Source of the DNA: Frigidibacter oleivorans
GTDB taxonomy: Bacteria; Pseudomonadota; Alphaproteobacteria; Rhodobacterales; Rhodobacteraceae
Length of the DNA: 64,000 nt
NCBI RefSeq assembly: GCF_003993775.1
Contig: NZ_RJRZ01000010.1
Location: 62,001 to 126,000, forward strand
Direction of reading: 5' to 3'
Position 1 is the first letter of the stretch; every line of letters begins with the position of its first letter. Below are positions 16,603 through 25,352 of the stretch, piece after piece. The notes under the pieces were generated by a model that was not told the DNA's origin, did no database searches, and saw only the letters and a list, made by a program, of their open reading frames with translations. The position numbers were made by a program, and so were the translations under genes.

Positions 16603-16944
16603 TTACCGGCGGAGGGGGCGGCGGGTCTGCAGGGGGCGGCTCGCGGGCGCAGGCACTGGCGCGGGCACGGCCGTCGTCGGCGGCGCTGCCGCGGGCCGGC
16701 CGGGACCGCCGGCGCGATCCTCGGGCTCGGCCATGCGCATGACGGCGATGCCGAACTGCACGCCCGCAAAGACGATGGCATTGAAGACCAGCAGCATCAC
16801 CAGCGCGATCGGACCCGCCTGGGTCCCCAGCAGCAGATGGCGGAGCCCGGCCACGTCCAGCGCGATCAGCAGGCCGACGAAGACGACGGACAGCGCCACG
16901 CCGACGAGGATGTTGCGCAGGTAGAGGCGGACGAGTTTCGGCAT
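16603..16944 (-). CDS. Small two-helix inner membrane protein
   Basis: The 113-residue protein has two hydrophobic segments (about 10-33 and 45-68) separated by a short GLRHLLLGTQAG loop, then a Pro/Ala/Arg-rich tail (about 75-113). It is probably an inner-membrane protein; similar small proteins are seen beside nusB in Rhodobacterales. No function is known. The ATG at 16944 begins directly before MPKLVRLYLRN; upstream extension would add only low-complexity sequence. It lies 109 bp after nusB and could be the last gene of that operon. Confidence 0.65.
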   Translation of the reverse strand: MPKLVRLYLRNILVGVALSVVFVGLLIALDVAGLRHLLLGTQAGPIALVMLLVFNAIVFAGVQFGIAVMRMAEPEDRAGGPGRPAAAPPTTAVPAPVPAPASRPLQTRRPLRR

Positions 16945-17053
16945 AGGCGGGCTCCACAGGCGGGCATCGGGGAGGCATCGGCCCCGCGATCCATCCTGCA
17001 CCCGCGCCGGGGCAGCGTCAGCCCCGCAATCTGCCGCAGCCCGGCCGGGCCCC

Positions 17054-17539
17054 TTAGAACGCCTCGGGCCGGGCCTCGCGCGCCATGTGGTCCAGCACCG
17101 CGTTGACGAAGCCGGGTTCCTTGCCTTCCGGGAAGAAGGCGCGGGCCACGTCGACGAACTCGGAGATCACCACCCGGGGCGGCGTGGCGGCGGTCATCAG
17201 TTCCGCCCCCGCCGCACGGAACAGCGCGCGCAGCGTCGGGTCGATCCGGTCGATGGGCCATTTCGCCACCAGCGCCCGGTCGGTCATCTGGTCGATCTTC
17301 GCCTGCCACTGCACCGCGTCTTCCAGCAGGCGGCGGAACAGGTCGGGATCGCCCTCGGCCATCTCGTCCTCGTCATAGACCGCGCCGAAGCGATGCGTCT
17401 CGAACTCGCGGCGCACCTTGTCGACCGACTGGCCCGCCGCCTCCATCTGGAACAGCGCCTGCACGGCATAGAGCCGGGCCGCCGACTTGCGCTGGCGACG
17501 CTCTTCGAGGCTGGGCTTGTGGCGGGGCGTGTCGGTCAT
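17054..17539 (-). CDS. nusB: Transcription antitermination factor NusB
   Basis: The 161-residue all-helical protein has the NusB signature: an N-terminal RQRKSAARLYAVQALFQ helix, LLEDAVQW..KID in the middle, and WPIDRIDPTLRALFRAAGAELM plus VISEFVDVARAFF..PGFVNAVLD at the C-terminus. It binds boxA RNA with NusE (S10) in rRNA antitermination. It lies 12 bp after ribH in the same operon, the usual arrangement. Length is typical. Confidence 0.97.
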   Translation of the reverse strand: MTDTPRHKPSLEERRQRKSAARLYAVQALFQMEAAGQSVDKVRREFETHRFGAVYDEDEMAEGDPDLFRRLLEDAVQWQAKIDQMTDRALVAKWPIDRIDPTLRALFRAAGAELMTAATPPRVVISEFVDVARAFFPEGKEPGFVNAVLDHMAREARPEAF

Positions 17540-17551
17540 GGCGGGCCTTCT

Positions 17552-18073
17552 TCAGGACGGGATGCCGGCCGAGGCGGGAAGGAAGCCCATGCCCTGCGTC
17601 CGGCGCGCCCATTTGCGGGAAAGCGCGACCAGATGCAAGGCCGCCGCCGCCGCGCCGCCGCCCTTGTCCTGTCCGGCCGGATCGGCCCGGACGACCGCCT
17701 GTTCGCGGGTCTCGACGGTCAGGATGCCGTTGCCGATGCAGGTGCCCTGCAGGCCGAGCAGCGTCAGTCCGCGCGAGCTGTCGTTGCAGACAGTGTCGTA
17801 ATGCGTGGTCTCGCCCCGGATCACGCAACCGAGCGCCACGAAGCCGTCATAGTCGGCCAGACGCGCCGCCATGCCGATGGCGGCGGGAATCTCCAGCGCG
17901 CCCGGCACCTCGACCAGATCGACGCTGGCGCCGCCGGCCGCGGCGGTGGCCCGCGCGCCCGCGACCAGCGCATCGGCGATGTCGCGGTAATAGGGCGCCA
18001 CGACGACCAGCAGTTTCACCGGCTTGTCGAAGGCCGGCAGGGGCAGGCTGTAATGGCTTTCGGCGGCGGCCAT
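17552..18073 (-). CDS. ribH: 6,7-dimethyl-8-ribityllumazine synthase
   Basis: The 173-residue protein matches lumazine synthase: VPGALEIPAA (about 57-66), GCVIRGETTHYDTVCND (about 80-96) with the catalytic histidine, and GNGILTVETREQA. It condenses dihydroxybutanone phosphate with the ribityl pyrimidine in riboflavin synthesis and forms shell-like oligomers. It lies 4 bp after ribBA. The start follows the ribBA stop; an upstream extension would run inside ribBA. Confidence 0.96.
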   Translation of the reverse strand: MAAAESHYSLPLPAFDKPVKLLVVVAPYYRDIADALVAGARATAAAGGASVDLVEVPGALEIPAAIGMAARLADYDGFVALGCVIRGETTHYDTVCNDSSRGLTLLGLQGTCIGNGILTVETREQAVVRADPAGQDKGGGAAAAALHLVALSRKWARRTQGMGFLPASAGIPS

Positions 18074-18077
18074 GCTG

Positions 18078-19172
18078 TCACTCTCCGAAGGGGCGGGTGC
18101 CGGTGATTTCCAGCCCGTAGCCATCGAGGCCGATGATCCGCGGGCGGGTGGAATTGGTTAGAAGCTCGATCCGCGTCAGGCCGAGCGCCGCGAGGATTTC
18201 CGCACCCACGCCATACTGGCGCAGCACATGCGGCGACACCTCGCCATCCAGCGGCAGCTTCATCGTCAGGTCGCGCAGCAGCACCACCGCACCCCGGCCC
18301 TCGGCGGCGATGGCACGCATCGCGGCGGGCAGGTCGCTGCAGGCGCCCACGCTCAGCACATCGCGCAGCGGATCGAGCGCATGGACCCGCACCAGTACCG
18401 GACGGTCGCCGGACAGGTCGCCCTTCGACAGCACGATATGTTCGGCGCCCTGCACGCTGTCGGCGAAGACATGCATGATCCAGTCGCCGCCGTGTTGCGA
18501 ATGGACCGGCTTCACCGCGCGTTCCGCCACGAGGTTGTCATGCTTGCGCCGGTAGGCGATCAGGTCGGAAATCGTGCCGATCTTCAGCCCGTGCCGTTGA
18601 GCGAAGGCCACGAGGTCCGGCAGCCGGGCCATGGTGCCGTCATCGTTCATGATCTCGCAGATCACGCCCGCGGGCTTCAGCCCGGCAAGGCGGCTGATAT
18701 CCACCGCGGCCTCGGTATGGCCGGCCCGGATCAGCACGCCGCCGTCACGGGCGCGCAGCGGGAAGACATGGCCCGGCGTCGCCAGATCGGCGGCCCCCCG
18801 GTCCGGGTCGATGGCGACGGCAATGGTCAGCGCCCGGTCATGCGCCGAGATGCCGGTAGACACGCCCTCGCGCGCCTCGATCGAGACGGTGAAGGCCGTC
18901 TCGTGCCGGCTGGAATTCTTCGACGCCATCAGCGGCAGGCCAAGCTGGTCGATCCGCTGCCCGGTCATGGACAGGCAGATCAGCCCGCGGCCATGCGTGG
19001 CCATGAAGTTCACCGCCTCGGCGGTCGCCATCTCGGCCGGGATGACGAGGTCGCCCTCGTTCTCGCGGTCCTCGTGGTCGACGAGAATGAACATCCGCCC
19101 GTTGCGGGCATCCTCGATGATCTCCTCGACCGACGAGATCGCGTCTGTGTAGTCCGTTCGGGTCTCTGTCAT
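18078..19172 (-). CDS. ribB: 3,4-dihydroxy-2-butanone-4-phosphate synthase with degenerate RibA domain
   Basis: The 364-residue protein has an active RibB half (about 10-205) with LVDHEDRENEGDL, GISAHDRALTI and RARDGGVLIRAGHTEAAVD. The C-terminal half (about 215-364) aligns with GTP cyclohydrolase II but lacks the CxxxxxxxxxxCxC zinc motif: where RibA has the cysteine cluster, this has VHALDPLRDVLSVGACSD. The RibA half is therefore probably inactive, as in many alphaproteobacteria, and another GTP cyclohydrolase II must exist elsewhere. No FMN riboswitch was recognised upstream; it lies within the rib operon. Confidence 0.9.
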   Translation of the reverse strand: MTETRTDYTDAISSVEEIIEDARNGRMFILVDHEDRENEGDLVIPAEMATAEAVNFMATHGRGLICLSMTGQRIDQLGLPLMASKNSSRHETAFTVSIEAREGVSTGISAHDRALTIAVAIDPDRGAADLATPGHVFPLRARDGGVLIRAGHTEAAVDISRLAGLKPAGVICEIMNDDGTMARLPDLVAFAQRHGLKIGTISDLIAYRRKHDNLVAERAVKPVHSQHGGDWIMHVFADSVQGAEHIVLSKGDLSGDRPVLVRVHALDPLRDVLSVGACSDLPAAMRAIAAEGRGAVVLLRDLTMKLPLDGEVSPHVLRQYGVGAEILAALGLTRIELLTNSTRPRIIGLDGYGLEITGTRPFGE

Positions 19173-19281
19173 CCTGTCCTCCGGCGACAGATGCCTGATA
19201 GCGCAGCGTTCGAGGCTTGACCAGCGCGCCGCCTGCACGCCCGTCCGCCGCCCCTGCACAGGCGCGGCGCGGGGCCGCCGG

Positions 19282-19848
19282 TCAGGCGGCGGGAAAGAAC
19301 CGCGCTGCCGGAAGGTGCCCGGCCAGCTGCGCCGCCGCGACCCATTCCCGTTCCAGCGCGGTGTCCGCCACCAGCAGCACCCGGTCCGGCGCATGCGGCG
19401 CCACCAGCGACCGCACGGCCCGCCGCAGATCGGCAAAGGACAGCAGGCCCGGCGCCCGGCCGGCATGGTCGATGGCGATGCCCTGCGCGGCGAGGTCGGC
19501 GACCAGCCGCTCCGCCGACAGCGGCGGCTGTGCGGCCAGATGCCGGGCCACGCCCCGCTGCGCCGCCAGCTTGTCGCGCCGCGCGGGATCGAGCCTCTGC
19601 GCCTCGCGGAACAGCATCAGCGCGTTGGACGAGAACAGGAAGGCCACGAGGTCATGCCCGGTGGTGGCGCGAATCGTCGCATAGCTGCGATAGTCGAGCC
19701 CGATCTCTGCCGCCCGCTGCACCCGCAGGCGCACCACCTCCAGCGGCAGGGTCGGCAGCAGATCGGCCCGCGCCTTCTGCCAGCAGGTGCGCCGCCAGGT
19801 GCCCCCCGGCTCCAGCGCCGGGCCGCCGTTATGGCCGGGACCGCTCAT
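19282..19848 (-). CDS. Conserved hypothetical protein in the riboflavin operon
   Basis: The 188-residue protein has no signal peptide or membrane segment. It starts SGPGHNGGPALEPGG and contains WRRTCWQKAR and several Ala/Arg-rich helices with an ATTGHDLVAFLFSSNALMLF stretch. The GHNGGP N-terminus is a recurring Rhodobacterales pattern, but I do not recognise a domain. Its ATG overlaps the ribE stop by 4 bp and it lies 109 bp before ribB, so it is co-transcribed with flavin synthesis. A role in flavin metabolism is possible but not shown. Confidence 0.7.
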   Translation of the reverse strand: MSGPGHNGGPALEPGGTWRRTCWQKARADLLPTLPLEVVRLRVQRAAEIGLDYRSYATIRATTGHDLVAFLFSSNALMLFREAQRLDPARRDKLAAQRGVARHLAAQPPLSAERLVADLAAQGIAIDHAGRAPGLLSFADLRRAVRSLVAPHAPDRVLLVADTALEREWVAAAQLAGHLPAARFFPAA

Positions 19849-20489
19849 GGCCGCGCGCCCGTTTCGACCAGCCGGGCGACATAGCGGGCGAGCGTGTCGA
19901 CCTCGACATTCACCGGATCGCCCGCGGCCGCCGCGCCCCAGGTCGTCGCCGTCAGCGTGTGCGGGATCAGGTTGACGCCGAAATCGCGACCCTCCACCTC
20001 GTTTACCGTCAGCGAGGTGCCGTTCAGCGCGATGGACCCCTTGGGCGCGACGAGGAGCGCGAGGTCTTCGGGCAGGCGCAGCCGGGCGCGCAGGCTGCCG
20101 CCCTCGGGCGTCAGCGACAGGATCTCGGCCACCCCGTCGACATGGCCTGCCACGATATGGCCGCCCAGTTCGTCGCCGACCTTCAGCGCCCGTTCAAGGT
20201 TGATCCCGCGCCCGGCGCGCCACAGGCCGCGTCCGGCGACGCTGCGCGCGACGGTTTCGGCAGAGGCCTGCACCTCGAACCAGCCGCCACTCTCCGCGTC
20301 ATCCTCCGCCGCGTCGCCGCCGCGCGCCACGACCGTCAGCCCGACGCCGTCGCAGGCAACCGAACGGCCGATGGACAGGCCGGCGCAGCCGCGCGCCGCG
20401 ATGCGCAGCCGCATCTCGGCCCCCGCCGTGCCCGGCACGGGGCCGGCGGACAGGATCTGGCCGATCTCGGTGACGATGCCGGTGAACAG
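19845..20489 (-). CDS. ribE: Riboflavin synthase alpha chain, apparent CTG start
   Basis: The 214-residue protein has the two tandem lumazine-binding barrels: FTGIVTEIGQI at the very N-terminus, SVACDGVGLTV (about 51-61), GGHIVAGHVDGVAEI in the middle and GSIALNGTSLTVNEV in the second repeat. It dismutates two lumazines to riboflavin. The FTGIV block at residues 2-6 is nearly invariant and supplies the active-site Phe2, yet the codon in front of it is CTG, not ATG, with GGAGG (20495-20499) 5 nt upstream. No ATG, GTG or TTG exists in frame between it and the upstream stop. A GTG at 20438 would remove the motif. Confidence 0.9.
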   Translation of the reverse strand: MFTGIVTEIGQILSAGPVPGTAGAEMRLRIAARGCAGLSIGRSVACDGVGLTVVARGGDAAEDDAESGGWFEVQASAETVARSVAGRGLWRAGRGINLERALKVGDELGGHIVAGHVDGVAEILSLTPEGGSLRARLRLPEDLALLVAPKGSIALNGTSLTVNEVEGRDFGVNLIPHTLTATTWGAAAAGDPVNVEVDTLARYVARLVETGARP

Positions 20490-20731
20490 GGCGCCCTCCG
20501 TCTTGCGCGGGACCGTTGTCCTTGCCTAATCCCCGATGCCGCCCTGCGCAAGGCGGGGCCATGCGCAAGCGGGGGCACGCGCCCCATTCCGGCCATTCCC
20601 GCGCCATCCCCCTGCCCCGGAGGCGCGACAATGTCCGGCCCTGCGGCAGCGGGCGCCGCCGATCGTGGCGCCGATGCGGCATGACAGGCCGGCGGACTGG
20701 TGTATTGAGGGCCGGGGACGGGAACGAACGC

Positions 20732-22072
20732 ATGGACGGCAGGGCGGACGACACGGCAGGGGCGGCGGGACCGGCAGGCAGCGCGGGCGGGGAACCGACC
20801 GGCCGCTGCTTCCTGTTCCTGCAAGGCCCGCACGGCCCCTTCTTCGACCGCCTCGCCGCGATGCTGCGCCGTGCCGGCTGCCGCTGTCTGCGGGTGGGGT
20901 TCAACCGCGGCGACGAATGGTTCTGGCCCGACCGCGGCAGCTATGTCCCCTATCGCGGTCCCGCCGGGGACTGGCCGGCGGCCCTGCGGGCGATCATCGC
21001 CGCGCAGGAGGTGACCGATCTGGTCGTCTATGGCGATACCCGCCCCGTCCATGCCGCCGCGCTGCAGGTGGCGCGCGATCTGGGGCTGACCGTCCATGTG
21101 TTCGAGGAAGGCTACCTCCGCCCCTACTGGATCACCTATGAACGCGGCGGCGCGAACGGCCATTCGCGGCTGATGGGCATGTCCGTCGCCACGATGCGCG
21201 CCGCGCTGGAACAGTCGCAGATGGAGATGCCCGAGGCGCCCGCCCGCTGGGGCGACATGCGCCACCACGTCTTCTATGGCGCGCTCTACCATTTCTTCGT
21301 CCTGTTCCGGAACGGCCGCTATGCCGGGTTCCGCCCGCATCGCAGCATCGGCGTCGGCGCGGAATTCCGGCTGCACCTGCGGCGGCTGGTGCTGATGCCG
21401 CTGCATGCGCTGGAACGGATGCTGGAGACATGGCGCATCCGGCAGGGCGGCTTTCCCTATCACCTCGTGCTGATGCAACTGGAACATGACGCGAGCTTTC
21501 GCGAACACGGGCCCTTCGCCCGGATGGGCGATTTCATCGAAACGGTGCTCGACGGCTTCGCCCGGGGCGCGCCGGGGCACCATCACCTCGTCTTCAAGGC
21601 GCATCCGCTGGAAGACGGGCGCGCGCCGCTCGTGGCTGATATCCGGCGCATGGCCCGGGCGATGGGCGTGGCGGAGCGCGTGCATTTCGTCCGCGGCGGC
21701 AAGCTGGCGAGCCTGCTGAACAATGCCCGCTCGGCGGTGACGGTCAATTCCACCGCCGCGCAGCAGGTGCTGTGGCGCGGGCTGCCGCTGAAGGCGCTCG
21801 GCCGGGCCGTCTATTCCCAGCCGGAATTCTGCTCGCCCCAGCCGATGGCCGAGTTCTTCGCCCGGCCCCGCCGGCCCGATACCCGCGCCTACCGCGATTA
21901 TCGCCACTATCTGCTGGAAACCTCGCAGGTGCCGGGCGGCTTCTACTCCTCGCGGGGGCGGCGGCACGCGCTACGACAGGTGGTGGACATGATGCTGTCG
22001 CCCGAGGATCCCTATGACGCGCTTCTGTCCGGTCATGCGGCTCCGCGGCAGCAGTTGCGCGTCGTGCAATAA
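20732..22072 (+). CDS. kpsS: KpsS-like capsule polysaccharide (beta-Kdo) transferase
   Basis: The 446-residue protein matches the capsular polysaccharide 'export' family now known as Kdo transferases: FLQGPHGPFFDRLA near residue 30, FEEGYLRPYWIT (about 130-141), LVFKAHPLEDG (about 288-298) and the SLLNNARSAVTVNSTAAQQVLWRG stretch split around 330-350. KpsS adds the first beta-Kdo to the phosphatidylglycerol anchor of group 2 capsules in the cytoplasm. Expression is divergent from ribE with a 242-bp gap. wza and kpsC follow on the same strand. Confidence 0.85.
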   Translation: MDGRADDTAGAAGPAGSAGGEPTGRCFLFLQGPHGPFFDRLAAMLRRAGCRCLRVGFNRGDEWFWPDRGSYVPYRGPAGDWPAALRAIIAAQEVTDLVVYGDTRPVHAAALQVARDLGLTVHVFEEGYLRPYWITYERGGANGHSRLMGMSVATMRAALEQSQMEMPEAPARWGDMRHHVFYGALYHFFVLFRNGRYAGFRPHRSIGVGAEFRLHLRRLVLMPLHALERMLETWRIRQGGFPYHLVLMQLEHDASFREHGPFARMGDFIETVLDGFARGAPGHHHLVFKAHPLEDGRAPLVADIRRMARAMGVAERVHFVRGGKLASLLNNARSAVTVNSTAAQQVLWRGLPLKALGRAVYSQPEFCSPQPMAEFFARPRRPDTRAYRDYRHYLLETSQVPGGFYSSRGRRHALRQVVDMMLSPEDPYDALLSGHAAPRQQLRVVQ

Positions 22073-22153
22073 GCAGACTGGCTTTTTCGGCCCGGATTCC
22101 GTAAGTTTGCACAAAAAAGACGAGGCAGGTTCCGCTACAAGGAGCGTTAGGCA

Positions 22154-23290
22154 GTGAAAGTGAAACGATTCCGCGCGGCCAACGCGCTTGTCCTGCTTGC
22201 CGTGACCGTCGCGGTAGCGGGCTGCGGGCTTCCCCGGTCCGGCCCCAACAAGCGCGAGATCTTCGCCGGTTCGGTCGAACGCCAAGGCAATGCCTTCGTC
22301 GTCTCCGTCAACGAACGGGTGACCCGGGCCACCGCGGTCGTGCCGGCGCTCGGCTTCTCGCGCGCCTTCGTCAATGCGGGCGTCGTCGGGTCGGACACGA
22401 TCCAGCCGGGCGACGTGCTGGGACTGACGGTCTGGGAAAACGTCGATGACGGGCTTCTGTCGATGGAAGGCGCGCCCGCCACGCAACTGTCCGAGGTTCA
22501 GGTCGATGGCGAGGGCTATATCTTCGTGCCCTATGCCGGCCGGCTGCGCGCCGCCGGCAATTCGCCCGAGGCGCTGCGCCGGATCATCACCGAAAAGCTC
22601 GACGCCCAGACTCCGGACCCGCAGGTTTCGGTGACGCGGCTGGCCGGCGACGGCTCCACCGTCACCCTCCTGGGCGCGGTGGGCGCGCAGGGCGTGCAGC
22701 CGATCGAACGGCCGACGCGGACGCTCGCCTCGATGATCGCGCAGGCGGGCGGCGTCGCGATCGAGCCCGAGACGGCGAAGATCACCGTCACCCGCGGCAG
22801 CCATGTCGGCACGATCTGGCTGACCGACCTCTATCGCAACCCGCAGCTCGACATCGCGCTGCGCCCCGGCGACAAGATCGTGGTGGAACAGGACGACCGT
22901 TCCTTCACCGCGCTCGGCGCGACCGGCGGCCAGACCCGGGTGCGCTTCGACACGCAGACGATTTCCGCCATCGAGGCCATCGCGCAGGTGGGCGGGCTGA
23001 ACACCGCGCTGGCGGACCCGACCGGCGTCTTCGTCTTCCGCAACGAAAAGGCCGAGATCGCCAATTCCGTGCTGGGCCGCAGCGACCTGCGCGGCGATCA
23101 GCGCATGGTCTATGTGCTGGACCTGACGCAGCCCACCGGCATGTTCGAGGCGCGGGATTTCGTGATCCGCGACCAGGACACGGTCTATGTCACCGAGGCG
23201 CCTTTCGTGCAGTGGCAAAAGACGCTGTCGGCGCTGACCGGCACCGCGAATTCCGCCAATTCGGTCGCGGCACTCGGCGCCGGCGGCTGA
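22154..23290 (+). CDS. Wza/KpsD-type polysaccharide export lipoprotein
   Basis: The 378-residue protein starts at GTG with AAGGAG 9 nt before it. It has a lipoprotein signal with lipobox VAGC (Cys about 24), a polysaccharide export (PES) domain with QPGDVLGLTVWENVDDG (about 83-99) and VDGEGYIFVPYAGRLRAAG (about 117-135), then SLBB-like repeats (about 155-330). Such proteins form the periplasm/outer membrane channel for capsule. A hydrophobic or amphipathic C-terminus to span the outer membrane is plausible. It sits between kpsS and kpsC, so the three form one capsule unit; kpsM/T/E and biosynthetic genes are not in the window. Confidence 0.9.
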   Translation: MKVKRFRAANALVLLAVTVAVAGCGLPRSGPNKREIFAGSVERQGNAFVVSVNERVTRATAVVPALGFSRAFVNAGVVGSDTIQPGDVLGLTVWENVDDGLLSMEGAPATQLSEVQVDGEGYIFVPYAGRLRAAGNSPEALRRIITEKLDAQTPDPQVSVTRLAGDGSTVTLLGAVGAQGVQPIERPTRTLASMIAQAGGVAIEPETAKITVTRGSHVGTIWLTDLYRNPQLDIALRPGDKIVVEQDDRSFTALGATGGQTRVRFDTQTISAIEAIAQVGGLNTALADPTGVFVFRNEKAEIANSVLGRSDLRGDQRMVYVLDLTQPTGMFEARDFVIRDQDTVYVTEAPFVQWQKTLSALTGTANSANSVAALGAGG

Positions 23291-23294
23291 CCGT

Positions 23295-25352
23295 ATGTCC
23301 ACCGCACCGTATCCAGCCGCCGGGGCCACTCCCCGGCGGCTGTTCTTTCGCAACGCGGGCTTCCTGTGGCAGCGCGAGGTGCGCGAGATGCTGGCGGCGG
23401 CGGGCTGGCCGCTGACGCTCGGCCGGCCGGCGCCCGAGGATGCGGTCGCGGTCTGGGGCCACAGTCCCCATGCCGGACGCGGCGAGGCGCTGGCGGCGCG
23501 GCAGGGACTGCCGCTGGTGCGGATCGAGGATGCCTTCCTGCGCTCGGTCCATCCCGGCCGGGCCGGGGGCGGCCCGCCGCTGGGGCTGCTGCTGGATGCC
23601 ACGGGCGGCGCGCATTATGCCGGCGGCGCACCCTCGGCGCTGGAGGCGCTGATCCGCGCGAACCCGCTGGACGACAGTCACCTTTTGCAACGCGCGCGGG
23701 ATGGTATCGGCAGGATACGGGCGCTGGAACTGTCGAAATACAACAATTCCGATCTGTCGCTGCAGGCCCCGCCTCCCGGCTATGTGCTGGTGGTGGACCA
23801 GACGCGCGGCGATGCGTCGATCCGGCTGGGCGGCGCCAGTGCCGCCACCTTCCGCGAGATGCTGGTGGCGGCGCAGCTGGACCATCCGCAGGCCCGGATC
23901 CTGATCCGCGCCCATCCCGAGACCCGGGCAGGGGGCCGGCCCGGCCATTACGGCGCCCCCGACGCCACCGGCCGCATCGCCCTGCTGACGGACCCCGTAT
24001 CGCCTTGGCGGCTGCTGGATGGCGCGATTGCGGTCTATACCGTCTCGTCGCAGCTGGGGTTCGAGGCGATCCTCGCGGGGCACCGGCCGCAGGTCTTCGG
24101 CCTGCCCTTCTATGCCGGCTGGGGCCTGACCGAAGATCGCCAGCCCCTGCCCCGCCGCGACCGCCGCCTGACCCGGGCGCAGCTGTTCGCCGCGGCGATG
24201 ATCCTGTCGCCGCTCTGGTGGGATCCCTGCCGGCGGCGGCCCTGCAGCTTTGAAGAGGCGGTGGACCAGCTGGAGGCCGACACCCGCGCCTTCCGCGAGG
24301 ATGGCCGGGGCCATGTCGCCCTGAGCATGCGCCTGTGGAAACGGGGGCGGCTGGCGCAGGTCTTCGGCCGCGAACGGCGGCTGGTCTTCGCGGGCAGCCC
24401 CGGCAGCGCAATCCGCAAGGCGCGGGCCAGCGGGCGCGGGCTGATGGTCTGGGCCGGGAAGGAAACGCCGGAACTGACCACGCCCGACCTGCCGCTGCTG
24501 CGGGTCGAGGACGGCTTCCTGCGCTCGCGCGGTCTGGGGGCGGACCTGGTGCCGCCGCTGTCGCTGGTCACCGATCCGGACGGGATCTATTATGACCCCA
24601 CCCGCCCCAGCCGGCTGGAGGCGCTGATCGCCGCGCCGCCCCCGCCCGGCGGCATCGGCCGGGCCGAACGGCTGGTGGCGCAGCTCGTCCGCGCGGGCGT
24701 CACCAAATACAACCTCGCCGGTGCGGCGCCGGTGTTGCCGGACGGGCATCGGATCCTTGTGCCCGGACAGGTCGAGGACGACGCCTCGATCCGCCTCGGC
24801 GCGGGCGAGGCCCGTCGCAACCTTGACCTTTTGCAACTTGTGCGCGCCAAAAACCCCCGCGCAGTGATCGTCTACAAGCCGCATCCCGATGTTTTGGCCG
24901 GTCTGCGCCCCGGCGCCGTGCCGCGCGAAACGGCGCTGACACTGGCCGACGCGGTGCTGGAGGAGGGCGATCCCGCCGCCCTTCTGGGCCTGGTGCAGGA
25001 GGTCTGGACCATGACCTCGACCCTCGGGTTCGAGGCGCTGTTGCGCGGCGTTCCCGTCACCTGTCTCGGGGCGCCCTTCTATGCCGGCTGGGGCCTGACC
25101 CGCGATCTGGGGCCGGTGCCCGACCGCCGCCGCGCCGCCCGGGACAGGGCGCGGCCAGAGCTGATGCAGTTCGTCCATGCCGCGCTGGTCGCCTATCCCC
25201 GCTATTTCGACCCCGTCAGCCGCCGCCCCTGTCCGCCGGAAGTGGCGGTCGAGCGGCTGGCCACGGGCACCGTCCCGCGCCCGGGGCCGGGCAACCGGCT
25301 GCTGGCCAAGGCCCAAGGCCTGTTCGCCGCGCAGTCCTGGCTCTGGCGCTAG
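23295..25352 (+). CDS. kpsC: KpsC dual beta-Kdo transferase (tandem domains)
   Basis: The 685-residue protein has two copies of the same fold. Each copy carries a D/E-DAFLRS or EDGFLRSRG block (about 77 and 400), a KYN stretch (ELSKYNNS near 150, VTKYNLAG near 470), a VDQTRGDASI or PGQVEDDASI block, an RAHPE/KPHPD motif and GLPFYAGWGLT/GAPFYAGWGLT (about 268 and 595). KpsC builds the alternating beta-Kdo linker on the capsule lipid anchor. It starts 4 bp after the wza stop, and its TAG stop overlaps the stop of the convergent ribD by a shared CTAG. Confidence 0.92.
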   Translation: MSTAPYPAAGATPRRLFFRNAGFLWQREVREMLAAAGWPLTLGRPAPEDAVAVWGHSPHAGRGEALAARQGLPLVRIEDAFLRSVHPGRAGGGPPLGLLLDATGGAHYAGGAPSALEALIRANPLDDSHLLQRARDGIGRIRALELSKYNNSDLSLQAPPPGYVLVVDQTRGDASIRLGGASAATFREMLVAAQLDHPQARILIRAHPETRAGGRPGHYGAPDATGRIALLTDPVSPWRLLDGAIAVYTVSSQLGFEAILAGHRPQVFGLPFYAGWGLTEDRQPLPRRDRRLTRAQLFAAAMILSPLWWDPCRRRPCSFEEAVDQLEADTRAFREDGRGHVALSMRLWKRGRLAQVFGRERRLVFAGSPGSAIRKARASGRGLMVWAGKETPELTTPDLPLLRVEDGFLRSRGLGADLVPPLSLVTDPDGIYYDPTRPSRLEALIAAPPPPGGIGRAERLVAQLVRAGVTKYNLAGAAPVLPDGHRILVPGQVEDDASIRLGAGEARRNLDLLQLVRAKNPRAVIVYKPHPDVLAGLRPGAVPRETALTLADAVLEEGDPAALLGLVQEVWTMTSTLGFEALLRGVPVTCLGAPFYAGWGLTRDLGPVPDRRRAARDRARPELMQFVHAALVAYPRYFDPVSRRPCPPEVAVERLATGTVPRPGPGNRLLAKAQGLFAAQSWLWR

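Noticed and set aside
19173-19281. FMN riboswitch before ribB
   Set aside because: The conserved FMN aptamer sequences are not present in this gap.
19845-20438. A GTG-started ribE
   Set aside because: It would remove the FTGIV motif that forms part of the active site in all riboflavin synthases.
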